Shown: positions 35,534-46,354, counted from the stretch's first letter. The stretch is DNA of 64,000 bases from Microbacterium hominis (GCF_013282805.1 NZ_CP054038.1:1426001-1490000); one strand, 5' to 3'. Notes: a model not told the origin generated them from the letters alone. Numbers and translations are program-made.

Positions 35534-36136
35534 ATGAGATTCGAGCACCTCGGGGCCCAGCCCCGCATCCATCCCGATGCCGTGATCGCGGCCACCGCCG
35601 TCATCAGCGGCGACGTCACGATCGGGGCCGACTGCCAGGTGCTCCACGGGGCGGTGATCACGGCCGAGGGCGGGGCGATCACGCTGGGGGAGAACGTGAT
35701 CGTGATGGAGAACGCGCTGATCCGCGCGACCGCCACGAACCCCGTGCACATCGGCGACCACGTGCTGGTGGGGCCGATGGCGAGCGTGTCGGGCGCGGTG
35801 GTCGACGACGAGGTGTTCCTGGCCACCGGCACGCGCATCTTCAACGGCGCGCACATCGGCGCCCGCAGCGAGGTGCGCATCAACGCGGTCGTGCACCTGC
35901 GCACCACGCTGCCGCGGGAGACGGTCGTGCCGATCGGCTGGGTCGCCGTGGGGGAGCCGGTGCAGATCCTGCCGCCCGATCGCCACGAGGAGATCTGGGC
36001 CGCCCAGCGCGAGCTGGACTTCCCCGGCTATGTCTTCGGGCTCGACCGGGACACGCCGGACCTCATGGTCCAGCTCACCGAGCGCTACGGGCGCAGTCTC
36101 GCCCGTCACGCCGACGACCACCGCGTCGACGGCTGA
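35534..36136 (+). CDS. hexapeptide-repeat protein of the gamma-carbonic-anhydrase family, zinc ligands absent
   Basis: A 200-aa left-handed beta-helix protein of the CaiE/PaaY/gamma-CA superfamily, with repeats such as AVISGDVTIGADCQ and VHIGDHVLVGPM. The three zinc histidines of gamma-CAs are replaced: NALIR where the family has NxxxH, and VGPMASVSG where it has VGHxxxLHG (His to Pro and His to Ser). Carbonic anhydrase activity is therefore unlikely; an acyl/acetyltransferase-like or structural role is possible. The ATG at 35534 follows GGGGAGG. It is followed by a convergent terminator and ppc. Confidence 0.8.
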   Translation: MRFEHLGAQPRIHPDAVIAATAVISGDVTIGADCQVLHGAVITAEGGAITLGENVIVMENALIRATATNPVHIGDHVLVGPMASVSGAVVDDEVFLATGTRIFNGAHIGARSEVRINAVVHLRTTLPRETVVPIGWVAVGEPVQILPPDRHEEIWAAQRELDFPGYVFGLDRDTPDLMVQLTERYGRSLARHADDHRVDG

Positions 36137-36149
36137 GCCGTCGCGTGCG

Positions 36150-36172
36150 GGATGCCGCGGCCCGCGGCATCC
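36150..36172. terminator. hairpin between convergent genes
   Basis: GGATGCCGCGG and CCGCGGCATCC form an 11-bp palindromic stem separated by a single base. It serves the hexapeptide-repeat gene (plus) and ppc (minus), and is built from the repeated GGATGCCGC word. Confidence 0.6.
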
Positions 36173-36178
36173 TCGATG

Positions 36179-38851
<2,673 letters not shown>

Positions 38852-38857
38852 CCCTCC

Positions 38858-38863
38858 ACGCTA
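38858..38863 (-). promoter_or_regulatory. -10 box of ppc
   Basis: TAGCGT on the minus strand, N6 (GGAGGG) before ATG 38851. Confidence 0.55.
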
Positions 38864-38928
38864 TCGCCCGCCTGTTACGCCGACGTGACGGGGCCGTCAT
38901 CGTGCGACGCACGCGTCCGGGCGACCGA

Positions 38929-38934
38929 TAGACT
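38929..38934 (+). promoter_or_regulatory. -10 box of nhaA
   Basis: TAGACT, giving a leader of about 65 nt that carries the structured element at 38946-38987. Confidence 0.5.
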
Positions 38935-38940
38935 TGCCCG

Positions 38941-39006
38941 CGGAGTGCCGGGAAGTCTGGTCGGCGACGACGCGATGACCCGTCGTCCCCCCGATCTGAG
39001 GACCCT
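38941..39006 (+). ncRNA. structured nhaA leader, candidate ion-responsive riboswitch
   Basis: The leader folds into hairpin 1 (TGCCG 38946-38950 with CGGCG 38962-38966, loop GGAAGTCTGGT) and hairpin 2 (GACGACG 38966-38972 with CGTCGTC 38981-38987, loop CGATGACC), then a C-run and GAGG before the ATG. Rfam holds nhaA leader motifs described as cation riboswitches; membership is a guess from position and compactness, not a match I could compute. Confidence 0.4.
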
Positions 39007-40164
39007 ATGTCGCTGCTTCGCTCCGCCCGCTTCCCCGCGATCATCCTGCTCGCCTCGGCCCTGCTCGCGCTCGTCATCGCGAACTCCCCGCTCGCCGAGG
39101 CGGCGCACGAGATCAAGGACTTCCATCTCGGCATCCCGGGCGTGTTCGACCTCTCGGTCGGCCACTGGATCCAAGACGGCCTGCTGGCGATCTTCTTCTT
39201 CGTGGTGGCCGTGGAGCTCCAGTTCGAGCTGACCAACGGCCAGCTGAACTCGGCCAAGAAGGCGCTCCAGCCCGCGATCGCCGCCGCCGGGGGCGTGCTG
39301 GTGCCGATCGCGATCTTCGCCGCCATCACGTGGGGCTCCGACTCGGCGCGCGGCTGGCCGATCCCGACAGCCACCGACATCGCGTTCGCCCTCGGCGTGC
39401 TCGCCGTGTTCGGGCGCGGTCTGCCCTCCGCCCTGCGGGTGTTCCTGCTCGCCCTCGCGATCCTCGACGACATCGTGGGCATCGTGTTCATCGCGGTGCT
39501 GTTCACCACCGACGTGAACTACGCCGTCCTCGGCGGGGCAGCTCTCCTGGTGATCGTGTTCGGCTTCCTGAGCCGTCGCATGAACGGGTCGAACCGCGCG
39601 GTCGTCTCGATCGCGCTCGTGCTGATCGCGGTGGCCGTGTGGGTGCTCACCTACCTCTCCGGCGTGCACGCCACGATCGCGGGCGTCGCGCTCGGCCTCG
39701 CGATGGCCCAGCGGCCCGCCCTGCACGCGCGCCACGCGCTCGAGCCGTGGGTGAACGCGGTCGTGCTCCCGCTGTTCGCGTTCTCGGCGGCGCTGGTGAC
39801 CATCCCGGCGATCTCGATGAGCGAGCTCTCACCCGCGTTCTGGGGTGTGCTGGTGGCTCTTCCGGTCGGAAAGATCGTCGGCATCTCGCTCTTCGGCTGG
39901 ATCTCGCTGCGGGTCGGCGCGCGCGACGGCAACGCGCCGGAGCTCACCTTCACCGACCTCATGGCCGCGGGAGCCCTCGGCGGCATCGGGTTCACGGTGT
40001 CGCTGCTGCTGTCGGAGCTCGCCTTCGCCGGCGACCCGCTGCTGCGGGACGAGGCGACGCTGGGCGTGCTCGCCGGCTCGATCATCTCGCTCGTGCTGGC
40101 CGGAGCTCTCGTATCGTGGCGGGCATGGACCTACCGACGGGCCGCGGCGACCGCGACGACGTGA
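39007..40164 (+). CDS. nhaA: Na+/H+ antiporter NhaA
   Basis: A 385-aa secondary antiporter with about 11-12 membrane segments. The ion-binding Asp pair is present in LAILDDIVGIVFIAVLF (near residues 157-158), along with TDIAFALGVLAVFG and the C-terminal GGIGFTVSLLLSELAF segment. It exports sodium in exchange for protons for pH and salt tolerance. The leader upstream is structured and may sense ions. The end overlaps the probable mazG start. Confidence 0.95.
   Translation: MSLLRSARFPAIILLASALLALVIANSPLAEAAHEIKDFHLGIPGVFDLSVGHWIQDGLLAIFFFVVAVELQFELTNGQLNSAKKALQPAIAAAGGVLVPIAIFAAITWGSDSARGWPIPTATDIAFALGVLAVFGRGLPSALRVFLLALAILDDIVGIVFIAVLFTTDVNYAVLGGAALLVIVFGFLSRRMNGSNRAVVSIALVLIAVAVWVLTYLSGVHATIAGVALGLAMAQRPALHARHALEPWVNAVVLPLFAFSAALVTIPAISMSELSPAFWGVLVALPVGKIVGISLFGWISLRVGARDGNAPELTFTDLMAAGALGGIGFTVSLLLSELAFAGDPLLRDEATLGVLAGSIISLVLAGALVSWRAWTYRRAAATATT
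40112..40117 (+). promoter_or_regulatory. -10 box of mazG inside nhaA
   Basis: TATCGT, N7 before ATG 40125, within the last codons of nhaA. It supports the earlier of the two mazG start candidates. Confidence 0.4.
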
Positions 40165-40829
40165 CCGACCAGCCGCGCACGACCGATCCCCTCCGCGAGG
40201 CGGCAGAGGTCATGCGCGCGGTGCGCGACCGCTGCGTGTGGACCCAGCAGATCGACCACCGCGCCCTCGTGCCGTACCTGGAGGAGGAGTCGGCCGAGCT
40301 CATCGACGCCGTCGAGGCCGGCACGCGCGCCGAGCTCCAGGAGGAGCTCGGCGACCTGCTGTGGCAGGTCCTTTTCCACGCCGAGATCGCCTCGCGCGAC
40401 GCGCAGGCGCCGTTCGACATCGATGACGTCGCCCGCGGGCTCAGCGAGAAGATGGTGCGCCGCCATCCGCATGTGTTCGCCGACGCGGTCGCCCAGACGC
40501 CCGAAGAGGTGCTGGTGCACTGGAACGCGGCGAAGGCCGCGGAGAAGCGCACCCGCACGAGCGTGCTCGACGGCGTGAGCGACCGCATGCCGAGTCTCGC
40601 CCTCGCCCAGAAGCTGGTCGGGCGGGTGCGGCCGGTCGCGGCATCCACTCTCCCTCCGGTGCCGGCCGCAGCCTCCTCGCCGACGACGGAGGCGGAGCTC
40701 GGCGACGCACTTCTCGCGCTGGCCGCGCTCGCCCGCGAGCACGGCTGGGACGCGGAGCGCGCCCTCCGGGAACGCCTGCGCCGCCTGCAGGACGACGTGC
40801 GCGCGGCCGAGGCCGGTCCCGCCGCCTGA
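40125..40829 (+). CDS. mazG: MazG-family nucleoside triphosphate pyrophosphohydrolase
   Basis: A 234-aa NTP sanitising enzyme. The Mg-binding EExxE...ExxD pattern appears as YLEEESAELIDAVEAG and LQEELGDLLWQVLFHAEIA. The second MazG-like half is shorter than in E. coli. Two starts are possible: ATG 40125 behind a leaderless-type box inside nhaA, or GTG 40161, which overlaps the nhaA stop as GTGA. I list the longer one. After a palindrome-rich gap, hisS follows. Confidence 0.9.
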   Translation: MDLPTGRGDRDDVTDQPRTTDPLREAAEVMRAVRDRCVWTQQIDHRALVPYLEEESAELIDAVEAGTRAELQEELGDLLWQVLFHAEIASRDAQAPFDIDDVARGLSEKMVRRHPHVFADAVAQTPEEVLVHWNAAKAAEKRTRTSVLDGVSDRMPSLALAQKLVGRVRPVAASTLPPVPAAASSPTTEAELGDALLALAALAREHGWDAERALRERLRRLQDDVRAAEAGPAA

Positions 40830-40845
40830 CGCCCGCCCTCGCCGA

Positions 40846-40915
40846 GATCAGGTGATCCGGCGCAGACAGGTCGCTTTTCGGGCGCATCGTCCTGTTCCCG
40901 GCGGATCACCTGATC
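40846..40915. repeat. 14-bp inverted repeat with 42-nt centre upstream of hisS
   Basis: GATCAGGTGATCCG (40846-40859) and CGGATCACCTGATC (40902-40915) are perfect inverted arms. Inside, ACAGG and CCTGT (near 40867 and 40891) can pair too, so the whole stretch can fold into one long branched hairpin. It is a possible terminator for mazG, a hisS leader element or a REP-like palindrome. Confidence 0.7.
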
Positions 40916-40973
40916 CGGGGGAGCGGCGCGCCACCGGATCCAGGGGAGCGCAGCGACCTGGAACAATGGTTCG

Positions 40974-42260
40974 GTGCCCACCGTGAACCCTCCGCGCGGC
41001 ATGCGCGACTTCCTCCCCGCCGACAAGGCCCGCCGCGAGCGCGTGCTCGCCGTGATCCGCGAGCGCTACCGCGCGCACGGCTTCGACGAGATCGAGACCC
41101 CGGTCGTCGAGGAGTACGGGCGGCTGCACTCGGGCATCGGCGGCGACAACGAGAAGCTCGCGTACAACGTGCTCGCCCGGGGTCTCGACGCCGACGCCAT
41201 CCGCGCGGCGGCCGACGAGCCGGCGAACCTCACCGACCTCGGCCTGCGCTACGACCTGACGGTGCCGCTGGCCCGCTTCTACGCCACCCACCGGGGCCAC
41301 CTGCCGACGGTCTTCCGCAGCATCCAGATCGCGCCGGTCTGGCGCGCCGAGCGTCCGCAGAAGGGGCGCTACCGCCAGTTCGTGCAGTGCGACATCGACA
41401 TCATGGGCGACCCGTCGGCACGCGCCGAGGCGGAGCTGATCGTGGCGACCCTCGACACGCTCGACGCGCTGGACCTGCGCGGCGGCACCGTGCGCATCAA
41501 CGACCGGCGCGTGCTCGAGTGGATGCTGGATGCCTTCGGCTTCGCACCCGAGGAGCGCCCGGGTGTGCTCATCACGATCGACAAGCTCGACAAGATCGGC
41601 TCGCAGGGGATCGTCGCCGAGCTGCGCGAGCGCAATGTCACGCCGGCGGCCGTGGACGCGTTCGACGCCTTCCTCACGCGGCCTGTCACGCTCGAGCACA
41701 ATCCGTACGGCGAGCGTCAGATCCGCAAGCTCCTGCCCGAGAGCGCGCCCGACGACGTCGTGGCTCACCTGGTCGGCATCGGCGAGGCGGTCGCGGCGGC
41801 GCGCGGCGCCGCAACCGACATCCCGCTCGTGTTCGACCCGTTCCTCGTGCGGGGCATGGGCTACTACACGGGCACGATCTTTGAGCTGGCGCACCCGTCG
41901 GTGGATTACTCTCTCGGCGGCGGCGGCCGGTACGACGGCATGATCGGCCGCTTCCTCGGCCAGGAGGTGCCCGCGGTCGGGTTCTCGATCGGCTTCGAGC
42001 GGATCGTCGACCTCGTCGACGCCTCCGACGCCGGCGGAGCGCGGGCGATCGTGCTCGTGCACGCCCGCGACGTGCCGGTGTCGGAACTGGTGGCGCTGAA
42101 GGCGGCGCTCGTGTCGGAGGGCTCCCGCGTGCGGCTGGAGACGCGCACGAAGAACCTCAAGGCGCTGCTGGAGCGCGCCGCCGCCGACGGCTACACGGGC
42201 TTCGCGACGGTGAGCCCGGGGGCCGTGCGGGAGGACCTCGAGGTCAAGCCGCTCGCGTGA
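40974..42260 (+). CDS. hisS: histidine-tRNA ligase
   Basis: A 428-aa class II synthetase. Motif 2 lies in the segment FRSIQIAPVWRAERPQ with KGRYRQF, the histidine-A motifs are LVRGMGYYTGTIFEL and SLGGGGRYD, and motif 3 is VGFSIGFERI; the C-terminal anticodon-binding domain follows. The start is GTG 40974 (VPTVNPPRGMRDF), 6 nt after AACAAT, with no ribosome site. The last 17 nt overlap the convergent APC permease gene. Confidence 0.95.
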   Translation: MPTVNPPRGMRDFLPADKARRERVLAVIRERYRAHGFDEIETPVVEEYGRLHSGIGGDNEKLAYNVLARGLDADAIRAAADEPANLTDLGLRYDLTVPLARFYATHRGHLPTVFRSIQIAPVWRAERPQKGRYRQFVQCDIDIMGDPSARAEAELIVATLDTLDALDLRGGTVRINDRRVLEWMLDAFGFAPEERPGVLITIDKLDKIGSQGIVAELRERNVTPAAVDAFDAFLTRPVTLEHNPYGERQIRKLLPESAPDDVVAHLVGIGEAVAAARGAATDIPLVFDPFLVRGMGYYTGTIFELAHPSVDYSLGGGGRYDGMIGRFLGQEVPAVGFSIGFERIVDLVDASDAGGARAIVLVHARDVPVSELVALKAALVSEGSRVRLETRTKNLKALLERAAADGYTGFATVSPGAVREDLEVKPLA

Positions 42261-43494
42261 GCCGCAGCCGCACGAGCCGGTACGCGACCCCCAGAGCGAG
42301 CACGCCGACGCCGGCGACGACCGCCTGCCAGGGCAGGGTGAGGGCCAGGATGCCGCACCCGCTCGCTCCGATGACCGCGAGCGCGCGCGGGTAGCGGCGC
42401 GCCTGCGCGCGCTGAGCGACGGCGGCCAGATTCGCGACCAGGTAGTACAGCAGCACACCGAACGACGAGAAGCCGATGGCGCCTCTGAGGTCGACCAGGG
42501 CCACGGCGGTCACGACGACGGCTCCGACGACCATCTCGGCGCGGCGCGGCACGTGCCATCGCGGGTGCACGGTCGCGAGGAACGCCGGAAGATCCCCTTC
42601 GCGTGCCATGGCGAACGTCGTGCGGCCGACACCGGCGATCAGCGCGAGGAGCGCGCCGAGGGATGCCGCGGCGGCCGCCACGCGCACGATCGGCGGCGCC
42701 CACTCCCACCCCGAGGCCCGCACGGCGTCGGCGACCGGAGCGGTCGACGCCGCGGTCGCCGGCGCTCCGAGCGTGGTGAGCACCGCGACCGCGACGACCG
42801 CGTACACGACGACGGCCCCGGCGAACGCGAGCACGATCGCGCGGGGGATCGTGCGGCCGGGATCCCGCACCTCCTCGCCCAGGGTGGCGATGCGGGCGTA
42901 CCCCGCGAACGCGAAGAAGAGCAGACCCGCCGACTGCAGGATGCCGTACCAGCCGCCGGAGAGCGGCGCGCCGTCGGCGAGACCGGCGGGATCGGGCGCC
43001 GCCGTCGTCGCCGCGACGGCGACAGCCAGCCCCAGCAGAACCACCACCACGATCGCCCGGGTGAGCTGGGCGGTACGCGTGATGCCGAACGCGTTCACGG
43101 CCACCAGGGCGAGCACGGCGAGGATCGCGACCGGTCGCTCCCACCCGGTGGGCGCCGCGTACGCGGCGAAGGTGAGCGCCATCGCGGCGCAGCTCGCCGT
43201 CTTCCCGATGACGAACCCCCAGCCCGCGACGAACCCCCACCACGGACCGAGCTCGGCACGCCCGTACGCGTACGCGCCCCCGGAGGTGGGATGTGCGGCG
43301 GCCAGCTGCGCGGTCGAGGTGGCGTTGCCGAAGGCCACCACCGCCGCGATCGCGAGCCCCAGGAGCAGGCCCGTTCCCGCAGCCTGGGCGGCGGGAGCCC
43401 AGACCGCGAACACCCCCGCGCCGATCATGGAGCCCAGCCCGAGGAACACGGCGTCGGCCAGGCCGAGGCGGCGCTGCAGGGCGGGGGCACTCAC
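42244..43494 (-). CDS. APC-family amino-acid/polyamine permease
   Basis: A 416-aa transporter with about 12 membrane segments. TM1 carries the family's substrate-backbone-binding loop GLGSMIGAGVFAVW, and TM2-3 contain HPTSGGAYAYGRAELGP, diagnostic of APC amino-acid transporters. Substrate specificity is not predictable. GTG start 6 nt after TAGGGT. It converges on and overlaps hisS by 17 nt, which is short for a regulatory antisense but forces shared terminator space. Confidence 0.92.
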   Translation of the reverse strand: MSAPALQRRLGLADAVFLGLGSMIGAGVFAVWAPAAQAAGTGLLLGLAIAAVVAFGNATSTAQLAAAHPTSGGAYAYGRAELGPWWGFVAGWGFVIGKTASCAAMALTFAAYAAPTGWERPVAILAVLALVAVNAFGITRTAQLTRAIVVVVLLGLAVAVAATTAAPDPAGLADGAPLSGGWYGILQSAGLLFFAFAGYARIATLGEEVRDPGRTIPRAIVLAFAGAVVVYAVVAVAVLTTLGAPATAASTAPVADAVRASGWEWAPPIVRVAAAAASLGALLALIAGVGRTTFAMAREGDLPAFLATVHPRWHVPRRAEMVVGAVVVTAVALVDLRGAIGFSSFGVLLYYLVANLAAVAQRAQARRYPRALAVIGASGCGILALTLPWQAVVAGVGVLALGVAYRLVRLRLTRAA

Positions 43495-43500
43495 GAGCGA

Positions 43501-43506
43501 ACCCTA
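43501..43506 (-). promoter_or_regulatory. -10 box of the APC permease
   Basis: TAGGGT on the minus strand, N6 (TCGCTC) before GTG 43494. Confidence 0.55.
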
Positions 43507-43588
43507 GCGCTCCCGCGCGAACCGAACGTGCGCTCGTGGACACCTCGCCGTCAGCGGGAGTTCACCGCTGCCGTGTCCAATCGAGCAC

Positions 43589-44383
43589 ATGAGCGGGACG
43601 AGCGTGGTCGTGCGGACGGTCGGGGCGCTCGCGGGGGTCGCGGCCCTGCTGCTCGGCACGCGCCTCGTGCTCATTCGGCAGGCGGCGATCGCCCGACGGC
43701 GGATCGGCAAGCCGCTCGGCGAGGAGGCGATCGATGCAGACCGCGTGTGGCGGAAGTCGCAGGCGGGGAAGCCGATCGAACTCGTCGTGCTCGGCGACTC
43801 GATCGCCGCCGGGCTCGGGGCGCTGCGGCGCAAGGACACGCTCGGCGCGCGCCTCGCGCGGGCGCTGGGGCGTCGCCTGCGCCGTCCGGTGCGCCTGCGC
43901 ACCGCCGCGGTCGTCGGCTCGGAGTCCTCGGCGCTGGACGCGCAGATCGACGCCCTCCCCGCGGACTGCGCGCCCGATGTCGCGGTCATCGTGGTCGGCG
44001 GGAACGACGTCACGCACCGGGTGCCCGTGTCGGCCTCGACCGCCCACCTGCGACGGGCGATCGAGCGCCTGCGGGCGAGGGGAGCGGCGGTCGTGGTGGG
44101 CACCTGCCCCGATCTCGGCGCACTGCGACCGGTCCCGCAGCCGCTGCGGACGCTCGGCGGGCGGCTGTCGCGCCAGCTGGCGGCTGCCCAGGCGACGACG
44201 GCGCGGGAGGCGGGTGCGCACGTCGTCCCGCTCGGCCGCGCGGTCGGGCCGTTCTTCGTCTCGCAGCCCGAGGAGATGTTCAGCCTCGACCGCTTCCACC
44301 CGAGCGCTCTCGGCTATCGCCGCACGGCGGACGCGCTGCTGCCGGCGCTGGTCGATGCCCTCAGCGCGCCGACGCCTCGGTGA
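43589..44383 (+). CDS. SGNH/GDSL-type hydrolase, membrane-anchored
   Basis: 264 aa. An N-terminal hydrophobic anchor (about residues 8-25) is followed by an SGNH hydrolase domain. Catalytic Ser is in VLGDSIAAGLG (block I), Gly in the middle blocks, Asn in VVGGNDVTHR (block III), and Asp/His in DRFHPSALGY (block V). The fold hydrolyses esters of lipids or acetylated sugars outside the cytoplasm if the anchor is type II. Natural substrate unknown. Its 3' end overlaps the convergent DUF4442 gene by 23 nt. Confidence 0.88.
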   Translation: MSGTSVVVRTVGALAGVAALLLGTRLVLIRQAAIARRRIGKPLGEEAIDADRVWRKSQAGKPIELVVLGDSIAAGLGALRRKDTLGARLARALGRRLRRPVRLRTAAVVGSESSALDAQIDALPADCAPDVAVIVVGGNDVTHRVPVSASTAHLRRAIERLRARGAAVVVGTCPDLGALRPVPQPLRTLGGRLSRQLAAAQATTAREAGAHVVPLGRAVGPFFVSQPEEMFSLDRFHPSALGYRRTADALLPALVDALSAPTPR

Positions 44384-44834
44384 CGCGTCGCTTCTCCCGC
44401 ACGTAGACCTCTCGCCGCACGCGCGCGACGACCTCACCCGCGGCATCCACGATGTCGGTCTCGAACCACTCGAGCACCTTCGCCCCGCCCCGCGCGCGCT
44501 CCCGCAGCTCCTCCGCCTTCTCGAGTGGCACCGAGAAGTGCGCCGTGAGCACGCCCCGGCCGGGTTTGACGAACTCGATCTCGCCGCGCGTGTCCCAGAC
44601 CACGTGATCGCGACCGAGCTGGTGCATCACGAGCATGAAGAAGTAGGGATCGGTCATCGCGGACATCGACCCGCCGAAGGCCGTGCCCACGTAGTTGCGG
44701 GTGATCGGGTTGACGTGCAGCTCCACGACCGCGCTGGTCCAGTCGTCGGCGAACCGCTTCACGCGGATGCCGCTCCAGAGGTTGGGAGCCCACAGGCTCA
44801 TGCCGATGGCCAGTCGTCGGGGGGTCACGCGCAT
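44361..44834 (-). CDS. DUF4442 hotdog-fold thioesterase-like protein
   Basis: A 157-aa PaaI-like hotdog protein: N-terminal helix with SLWAPNLWSGIRVKRF, then the conserved segment RNYVGTAFGGSMSAMTDPYFF, where hotdog thioesterases place their catalytic loop, and a C-terminal beta sheet. Members may act on acyl-CoA or acyl-carrier substrates; the function of DUF4442 is largely unproved. It converges with the SGNH hydrolase and is divergent from the GntR gene. Confidence 0.8.
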   Translation of the reverse strand: MRVTPRRLAIGMSLWAPNLWSGIRVKRFADDWTSAVVELHVNPITRNYVGTAFGGSMSAMTDPYFFMLVMHQLGRDHVVWDTRGEIEFVKPGRGVLTAHFSVPLEKAEELRERARGGAKVLEWFETDIVDAAGEVVARVRREVYVREKRRVTEASAR

Positions 44835-44888
44835 GCGGACAGAATGCCGCAGCCGGCGGCCGGGTCCGAAACCGATTGTGGAACGCCG

Positions 44889-44903
44889 ACAACTTGGAGT
44901 TGT
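44889..44903. promoter_or_regulatory. candidate GntR-family operator
   Basis: ACAACT-TGG-AGTTGT, a perfect 15-bp palindrome about 12 bp upstream of the -10 box of the regulator gene, in an AT-richer pocket. The position suits autorepression. Confidence 0.55.
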
Positions 44904-44914
44904 TCTAGTTCATA

Positions 44915-44920
44915 TAGAGT
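44915..44920 (+). promoter_or_regulatory. -10 box of the GntR/YtrA gene
   Basis: TAGAGT, N6 before GTG 44927. Confidence 0.6.
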
Positions 44921-44926
44921 AGTGCT

Positions 44927-45283
44927 GTGCTGCTCAGAATCGATCCCGCCAGTGAGGTGTCGCTGTTCGCGCAGGTGGCCGCCTCCATCCGCTCCGATGC
45001 CGCCTCAGGCCGACTTCGCCCGGGTGACCGCCTTCCGGCCGCCCGTGAGGTCGCGGGCGCGCTCGGCATCAACGTGCACACCGTGCTGCACGCCTACCAG
45101 GAGCTGCGCGACGAGGGGCTCCTCGATATGCGCCGCGGCCGCGGCGCCGTCGTCACCGATGCGGCCGGCGACCTCGCGTCGCTGCGCGACCAGGTGGCGC
45201 AGCTCGTCCGATCCGCCCGCGCGAAGGGTGTCTCGCCCGATGTCCTCGCCGCTCTCGTGAAGGAGTTCACCCACGATGACTGA
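44927..45283 (+). CDS. GntR-family regulator, YtrA subgroup
   Basis: A 118-aa regulator with an N-terminal winged helix (RLRPGDRLPAAREVAGALGINVHTVLHAYQELRDEGLL) and only a short C-terminal helical tail, the size of YtrA-type repressors that control membrane-protein or ABC genes next to them. No large effector domain. The stop overlaps the start of the following membrane protein gene by 8 nt, so the two are coupled. A palindrome sits at its promoter. Confidence 0.9.
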   Translation: MLLRIDPASEVSLFAQVAASIRSDAASGRLRPGDRLPAAREVAGALGINVHTVLHAYQELRDEGLLDMRRGRGAVVTDAAGDLASLRDQVAQLVRSARAKGVSPDVLAALVKEFTHDD

Positions 45284-46295
45284 CCACCGCCCCGCCGGCA
45301 CCCCGCACACGATCGGCCGGTTCGTCGCCGTCGCGCTGATCCTGCCCATCACGCTCACCGTCATCGCCGTGGTGGTGCAGCTCGTGGCGCTCCCGCGCGT
45401 TCCCGACGTCGTCGCCTCGCACTGGCGCGCGTCGGGCCTGCCCGACGGGTTCGCCCCGTCGTGGCTGAACCCCCTCATGACCGCGGTGCTGGGGCTCGGC
45501 ATCCCCGCCCTCCTCGCCCTCTGCGCGCTCCCCGGTCTGCGCCGCGGCGACCGCGGCGCGAGCTATCGACTCCTCGGCTCGCTCTCGGCGGCCACGACCG
45601 TGCTGATCACCGTGCTCCTCACCTGGACGCTTGTCATCCAGATCGACGTGCAGGACCCCGCGACCGTGGAGCTGCCGTTCTGGCCGGCGATCCTCCCCGT
45701 TTTCGCGCTCGCCGTCGCGATCGGGGTGATCGCCTGGTTCGCGCAGCCGCGGGACTACCCCGCCCCCGGTTCGACGGCGGCCGCCGCTCCGCTGGCACTG
45801 ACCCCCGGCGAGACCGCGGTGTGGATGCGGCACGTCTCGATCGCCCGTGCGGGTCTCATCGTGCTCGTGTCGGCCGTGCTGCTGATCGTGGGACTGGCCA
45901 TCGGGGCATGGGTGGTGGGCGCCGACACCACCGTGGCCTGGATCCTCACGGGTGTCGCGCTGGTGCTGCTGGTGCTCGTCGCGACGACGGCCACGTTCCA
46001 CGTCCGGGTCGACGAGCACGGGCTCGCCGTCGACTCCGTGCTCGGCATCCCGCGTTTCCGGGTGCCCCTCGAGCGGATCGAGCACGCCTCCGTCATCGAG
46101 GTCGACCCGATGGGCCAGTTCGGCGGATGGGGCCTGCGCCTGGCCGCCGACGGCCGCTTCGGCGTCGTGCTGCGCACCGGCGAGGCGATCGAGGTCGCCC
46201 GCACCGGGAAGAAGCCGTTCGTGGTCACGGTCGATGACGCGGCGACCGGGGCCGCGCTGCTGGAGGGGCTGCGCGCCCGCGCCGACGCCGAGTGA
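45276..46295 (+). CDS. DUF1648-like membrane protein under YtrA-type control
   Basis: 339 aa with about six to seven hydrophobic segments. The N-terminus has a DUF1648-like segment (LVALPRVPDVVASHWRASGLPDGF), as found in SdpI-type immunity/membrane-stress proteins. The C-terminal 90 residues form a PH-like soluble region (FHVRVDEHGLAVDSVLGIPRFRVPLERIE). The function of this fused type is not established. Coexpression with a GntR/YtrA regulator suggests it responds to envelope stress or antimicrobial agents (inference). Confidence 0.8.
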   Translation: MTDHRPAGTPHTIGRFVAVALILPITLTVIAVVVQLVALPRVPDVVASHWRASGLPDGFAPSWLNPLMTAVLGLGIPALLALCALPGLRRGDRGASYRLLGSLSAATTVLITVLLTWTLVIQIDVQDPATVELPFWPAILPVFALAVAIGVIAWFAQPRDYPAPGSTAAAAPLALTPGETAVWMRHVSIARAGLIVLVSAVLLIVGLAIGAWVVGADTTVAWILTGVALVLLVLVATTATFHVRVDEHGLAVDSVLGIPRFRVPLERIEHASVIEVDPMGQFGGWGLRLAADGRFGVVLRTGEAIEVARTGKKPFVVTVDDAATGAALLEGLRARADAE

Positions 46296-46302
46296 GGACA
46301 CC

Positions 46303-46334
46303 GGGATGCCGCGGGTCGGTTGACGCGGCATCCC
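46303..46334. terminator. hairpin after the DUF1648-like gene
   Basis: GGGATGCCGCG (46303-46313) and CGCGGCATCCC (46324-46334) make an 11-bp stem with a 10-nt loop, again made of the GGATGCCGC word. Confidence 0.65.
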
Positions 46335-46354
46335 ATCGCTTGTTGGCTGGGGGC

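Noticed and set aside
38946..38966. Cobalamin riboswitch-like GGGAAGTCTGG in the nhaA leader
   Set aside because: The B12-box, the long aptamer and the CCGCCACTG core are absent; the leader is too short.
40824..40973. T-box riboswitch before hisS
   Set aside because: No T-box sequence, specifier loop or antiterminator pairing was found; only inverted repeats.
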